From contig DIVM01000311.1 of the NCBI GenBank assembly GCA_002435835.1, positions 1 to 8,094 of the forward strand: DNA of 8,094 nt, in the 5' to 3' direction. How positions within the stretch are numbered: the stretch's first letter is position 1; the number at the start of each line of letters is the position of its first letter. Below are positions 4,956 through 8,094 of this stretch, piece by piece. The DNA is from Firmicutes bacterium UBA6132 (GTDB taxonomy: Bacteria; Bacillota_A; Clostridia; Tissierellales; Sedimentibacteraceae). Below the pieces are notes generated by a model. It searched no databases, was not told the origin of the DNA, and saw nothing but the letters and a program-made list of their open reading frames with translations. Made by a program: the position numbers and the translations under genes.

Positions 4956-6140
4956 ATGCAAAATAAAGAATATAATCAAAAAGTCATAAATTTAATTGAA
5001 TATGTTAAAGGTCTTCAATTAAAATTAGACGGAAAAGAATTATATAATAAATATAAGGAAGATATCGAAAATGTAAAACCTCAAGAAGTATTTGAAATTT
5101 TCTTTAGTCTTATAGATGAAGGATGCACCCCTGAAGAAATTTTAGTTTTTTTAGATAAAGTTATAAATGCTTTTTATAAAAGCTTATTAAATTATGGTTG
5201 GGAAAAACCCAAAAATGATGATTTCCTCTTAGATTTATTAAATGAGAACGAGGCTTTAGTTAAAAAAACTGATGAAATAAAAATCATAATGAAAGAAATT
5301 AATCTTGAATTGAAAAAAGAGAAGCTTCTTCCTAAAATAAAAGAGCTCCTTGAATTTAACGATCATTACTTAAAAAAGGAAAATATATTATTTCCTTATA
5401 TGGAAAAAGCTATGACTAAATTTCAAGGTCTATCTATTATGTGGGCTTTGCATGATTTAGTTAGAAAAGAAATAAAAAACACTATTGAAATATTAAAAGA
5501 TGTAAACAGTGATGAACAAAGGGTAAATATATCAATTGCTAATTTATTTTTTGGTATTTTGGGAATTAAGAAAAAAGAAGAACTTATTTTATTTCCATCT
5601 GCTATTGAAGTTTTATCAGAAGATGATTGGTATGAAATGCATAAACAAAGCTTAGAGTATGAATTTCCATTTATAATCAAGCATAAAAATATATTAGAAG
5701 AAAAAGTTGATATATTTGAAAACAGTAAGTTTAAAACTGAAACAGGGGAATTAAATTTCGATGAAATACAAATGATATTTAATGCATTACCTGTTGATAT
5801 GACATTCGTTGATGAAAACAATAAAGTAAGATATTTTACAAGACCAAAGGATAGAATATTTCCTCGTTCACCTGCAGTGATAGGTAGGGACGTTAAAAAT
5901 TGTCATCCTCCTCAAAGTGTTCATGTTGTAGAAGAAATAATAAAAAGTTTTAAAAATAAAGAAGAAAATACTGCAAAGTTTTGGATAAATGTAAAAGGTA
6001 AATTGATATTGATTCAATATTTTGCTTTAAGAGATAATGATGGAAATTATAAAGGTGTTTTAGAAGTTAGCCAAGATATTACAGAAATAAAAGAATTAAG
6101 TGGTGAAAGAAGACTTTTAAAGTGGTCAAATAATGATTAA
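4956..6140 (+). CDS. DUF438 / hemerythrin-like / PAS domain protein
   Basis: This 394-residue soluble protein has three parts. Residues 1-80 form a helical DUF438 region. Residues about 90-225 form a hemerythrin-like four-helix bundle with conserved H137 and E142 (DHYLKKENILFPY), H166 (HDLVRKEI) and E208/E209 (KKKEELILFPSA), the kind of residues that hold a diiron centre. Residues about 270-380 form a PAS domain with the family's CHPPQSVH motif (C316-H323), ending VSQDITEIKEL. There is no kinase, cyclase or DNA-binding domain after the PAS domain, so if it signals it must do so through a partner. Binding of iron, O2, NO or heme is inferred from the folds, not shown. The ribosome-binding site AAGGAGG (4945-4951) is the strongest in the window. 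A terminator follows at 6161-6200, so it is transcribed separately from polC. Confidence 0.87.
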   Translation: MQNKEYNQKVINLIEYVKGLQLKLDGKELYNKYKEDIENVKPQEVFEIFFSLIDEGCTPEEILVFLDKVINAFYKSLLNYGWEKPKNDDFLLDLLNENEALVKKTDEIKIIMKEINLELKKEKLLPKIKELLEFNDHYLKKENILFPYMEKAMTKFQGLSIMWALHDLVRKEIKNTIEILKDVNSDEQRVNISIANLFFGILGIKKKEELILFPSAIEVLSEDDWYEMHKQSLEYEFPFIIKHKNILEEKVDIFENSKFKTETGELNFDEIQMIFNALPVDMTFVDENNKVRYFTRPKDRIFPRSPAVIGRDVKNCHPPQSVHVVEEIIKSFKNKEENTAKFWINVKGKLILIQYFALRDNDGNYKGVLEVSQDITEIKELSGERRLLKWSNND

Positions 6141-6160
6141 ATTAAATATATAAATGTATA

Positions 6161-6200
6161 ATTCAATATGGATTTCAATTCATATTGAATTTCTTTTATT
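6161..6200 (+). terminator. Intrinsic terminator after the DUF438 gene
   Basis: ATTCAATATG (6161-6170) and CATATTGAAT (6181-6190) form a perfect 10-base stem with a 10-base loop, followed by a T-rich tail (TTCTTTTATTT). The stem is AT-rich and so only moderately stable. Its right arm doubles as the -35 region of the polC promoter. Confidence 0.68.
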
Positions 6201-6213
6201 TAAATGCTATAAT
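6185..6213 (+). promoter_or_regulatory. Promoter of polC
   Basis: TTGAAT (6185-6190) and a perfect TATAAT (6208-6213) are spaced by 17 bases. Transcription would start near 6220, giving a leader of about 24 bases that carries the GAGGAG ribosome-binding site. The -35 box lies within the right arm of the preceding terminator. Confidence 0.6.
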
Positions 6214-6243
6214 CATTTGTTAGAAATTTTGAGGAGAAAGTGC

Positions 6244-8094
6244 ATGTTATTTGATAACATATTAAAAGTAGAAGAAGTTAAAAGCTTACAAAATACTAAG
6301 CTTGATAAAATAGAAGTAGTAAAAAATCATAACACTATTAAAGTGTATGCAAATTCAGACATCATAGTTGATTTTTCTGATATAGAGTATGCAGTTAAAA
6401 AAGTAAAAAAGTTTTATAACAATGCTATAAATATTGAAATAATATTTAATTATGATTTTAAAGACAATTATATAAATAATAAAGAACAAATAATAAATAA
6501 AGTAATAAATAATTTTTATTATTTTATTAAAAAAAGTTCCACTGCTCTTTATAAAGCTATTGATAACATAATCATTAATTTTAATGATGATGTTTTTTTA
6601 ATTAAAATAAAGAACAAGCATGTTTTTAATGAGTTTAATAAAATAAAAGTAGAAGTAAAATTTAAAAAAATATTAAAGTCCTATAAATTTTCATATGATA
6701 TAAAAACTATTTATGAAGAACAAGAAGATGAAGAAGACATTATAATACAAAGATTATTTGATGAAGAGTTAAAACGAAATGAAGAGCGGGTAAAAAACCA
6801 GAATTATGTTGTAGATGATGGATTTAAAAAACAAAGGTTTAAAAGAAAAGAAATTTTTGATTTTAATTCTATTCCTATAACTAAAATGTCAGATGTTACA
6901 ACTGAATTAGGATTGGTTAATGTTAAAGGTAAAATAATTAACATAGATAAAAAAGAACTACGTACTGGCACTGTTTTAATGTCTATTTCTGCATCTGACT
7001 TAACTGATTCCATAAGTGCGAAATATTTCTGTCCAAATAATTTTAATGATGCTGATTTTGAAAAAGGAAGACATATTCAAATTATAGGTAATGCAGAATA
7101 TGATGAATATGAAAAACAATTGGTTGTTAAAATTCAAGGTATGCAGATAGTGGAAGAACCATTAAGCATCATGGATAACGCAGAAATGAAAAGAGTAGAA
7201 CTTCATTTGCATACGGGCATGAGCTCCATGGATGGTATAAATAGTTTTAAAGATTATGCAAAAAAAGCTAAGCAATGGGGACATAAAGCTATGGCAATTA
7301 CCGATCATGGTGTTGTACAAGGCTTCCCTGAAGCAATGGAATGTGCAGATGAAAATTTTAAAATTATTTATGGAATGGAAGGCTATTTAGTAAATGATGA
7401 AATATCAATAGTAAATAACTGTGAAAATATAAAAGTAGACGATGAATTTATTGTTTTTGATATAGAAACAACAGGATTTAGTATTAAAAAGCATGATATA
7501 ATTGAAATAGGAGCTGTTAAAATTAAAGGAAGAAAAGTAATAGATAGCTTTTCTACTTTTGTTAGCATAAACAGATCTATACCAGATAAAATAATTGAAC
7601 TTACTTCAATTACCGATGAAATGCTTTTAGGTCAACCTGAAATAAAAGAAGCACTTACAAGCTTTTTAAGCTTTGTTGGTGAAAATGGAGTTTTAGTAGC
7701 TCACAATGCTAATTTTGATGTAGGATTTATAAAAGAAAAATTAAAAGTTCATTTTAAAAAAGATTATAATCCAGCAGTAATTGATACTCTTGATCTTTCA
7801 AAAGCTTTAATGAAAAATGTAAAAAATTACAAATTAAATACATTGACTAGAAAACTTGGAATAAAACTTGAAAATCATCACAGAGCAGTTGATGATGCAA
7901 ACGCAACTGCACAGTTATTCATTTATTTATTAAATATTTTATTGGATAGAGAAATAAATGAATTAGGAAATTTAAATGAATTATTAAAAAATGATGTTGA
8001 TATAGTTAAACAAATGTATTATCACGTAAATATATTAGTAAAAAATAATACTGGATTAAAGAATTTGTATGAAATAGTTTCTGAATCCCATATT
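6244..8094 (+). CDS. polC: DNA polymerase III alpha subunit, PolC type (N-terminal part, runs off the window)
   Basis: PolC is the essential replicative polymerase of low-GC Gram-positives, with a built-in proofreading exonuclease. The frame is open from ATG 6244 (GAGGAG ribosome-binding site at 6231-6236, seven bases before it) to the last base: 617 codons of an expected 1,400 or so, so the palm, fingers and clamp-binding parts lie outside. In order: a family-specific N-terminal region (1 to about 215); an OB-fold (about 222-312, VNVKGKIINI to VKIQG); the start of the PHP domain with LHLHT (320-324) and TDHG (353-356); then the 3'-5' exonuclease inserted in the PHP domain as is typical of PolC. 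Exonuclease residues are all present: D406 and E408 in DIETTG, D492 in AHNANFD, H546 and D551 in HHRAVDDA. Proofreading should be active. No frameshift is seen. Confidence 0.95.
   Translation, partial: MLFDNILKVEEVKSLQNTKLDKIEVVKNHNTIKVYANSDIIVDFSDIEYAVKKVKKFYNNAINIEIIFNYDFKDNYINNKEQIINKVINNFYYFIKKSSTALYKAIDNIIINFNDDVFLIKIKNKHVFNEFNKIKVEVKFKKILKSYKFSYDIKTIYEEQEDEEDIIIQRLFDEELKRNEERVKNQNYVVDDGFKKQRFKRKEIFDFNSIPITKMSDVTTELGLVNVKGKIINIDKKELRTGTVLMSISASDLTDSISAKYFCPNNFNDADFEKGRHIQIIGNAEYDEYEKQLVVKIQGMQIVEEPLSIMDNAEMKRVELHLHTGMSSMDGINSFKDYAKKAKQWGHKAMAITDHGVVQGFPEAMECADENFKIIYGMEGYLVNDEISIVNNCENIKVDDEFIVFDIETTGFSIKKHDIIEIGAVKIKGRKVIDSFSTFVSINRSIPDKIIELTSITDEMLLGQPEIKEALTSFLSFVGENGVLVAHNANFDVGFIKEKLKVHFKKDYNPAVIDTLDLSKALMKNVKNYKLNTLTRKLGIKLENHHRAVDDANATAQLFIYLLNILLDREINELGNLNELLKNDVDIVKQMYYHVNILVKNNTGLKNLYEIVSESHI

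Noticed and set aside
5423..5821. 132-codon minus-strand ORF inside the DUF438 gene
   Set aside because: It is an antisense shadow of a conserved gene: Ser/Ile/Phe-rich, with no recognisable domain and no translation signals.
289..8094. An operon or island joining the translesion polymerase, membrane proteins, sensor and PolC into one system
   Set aside because: Genes are on both strands, are separated by their own promoters and terminators, and belong to common housekeeping families. Nothing in the sequence ties them functionally.

Overview
The window is strongly AT-rich. It carries PolC-type DNA polymerase III, strong AGGAGG-like ribosome-binding sites, sigma-A-type promoters and U-tailed hairpin terminators. 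Together these point to a low-GC Gram-positive organism, most likely in the Clostridia/Tissierellia. The genus cannot be fixed from the sequence alone.

Layout from left to right: (1) 1-288, an AT-rich intergenic stretch with a degraded copy of what looks like a dispersed palindromic repeat, then a promoter; (2) 289-1491, Y-family DNA polymerase IV (dinB) with a C-terminal sliding-clamp-binding motif; (3) 1606-2232, a TRIC-type (YicG/UPF0126) membrane protein; (4) 2346-2492, a 48-residue acidic protein of unknown function, followed at about 2598 by a strong terminator; (5) 2792-3697, a serine O-acetyltransferase with its own promoter, whose -35 box sits in a perfect palindrome; (6) 3769-3958, a pseudogene relic, the last roughly 60 codons of a YpfJ-type neutral zinc metallopeptidase behind a frameshift; (7) 4054-4740 on the minus strand, an MgtC/SapB-family membrane protein; (8) 4956-6140, divergent from it, a DUF438-hemerythrin-PAS protein; (9) 6244 to the right edge, the first 617 codons of PolC, running off the window.

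The genes mostly look like independent, single-gene transcription units, each with a recognisable promoter and/or terminator, rather than an operon. Two are DNA polymerases that would share the beta clamp (translesion Pol IV and replicative PolC), but nothing links them as one locus. One makes O-acetylserine for cysteine synthesis. Two are membrane proteins related to ion homeostasis, and one is a probable cytoplasmic iron-, oxygen- or redox-sensing protein. I see no phage, transposase, CRISPR, tRNA or rRNA, and no convincing undescribed multi-gene system. The points most worth a second look are the metallopeptidase relic, the lone 48-residue protein, the palindrome in the serine acetyltransferase promoter, the odd start of the MgtC gene, and the terminator/promoter overlap in front of polC.
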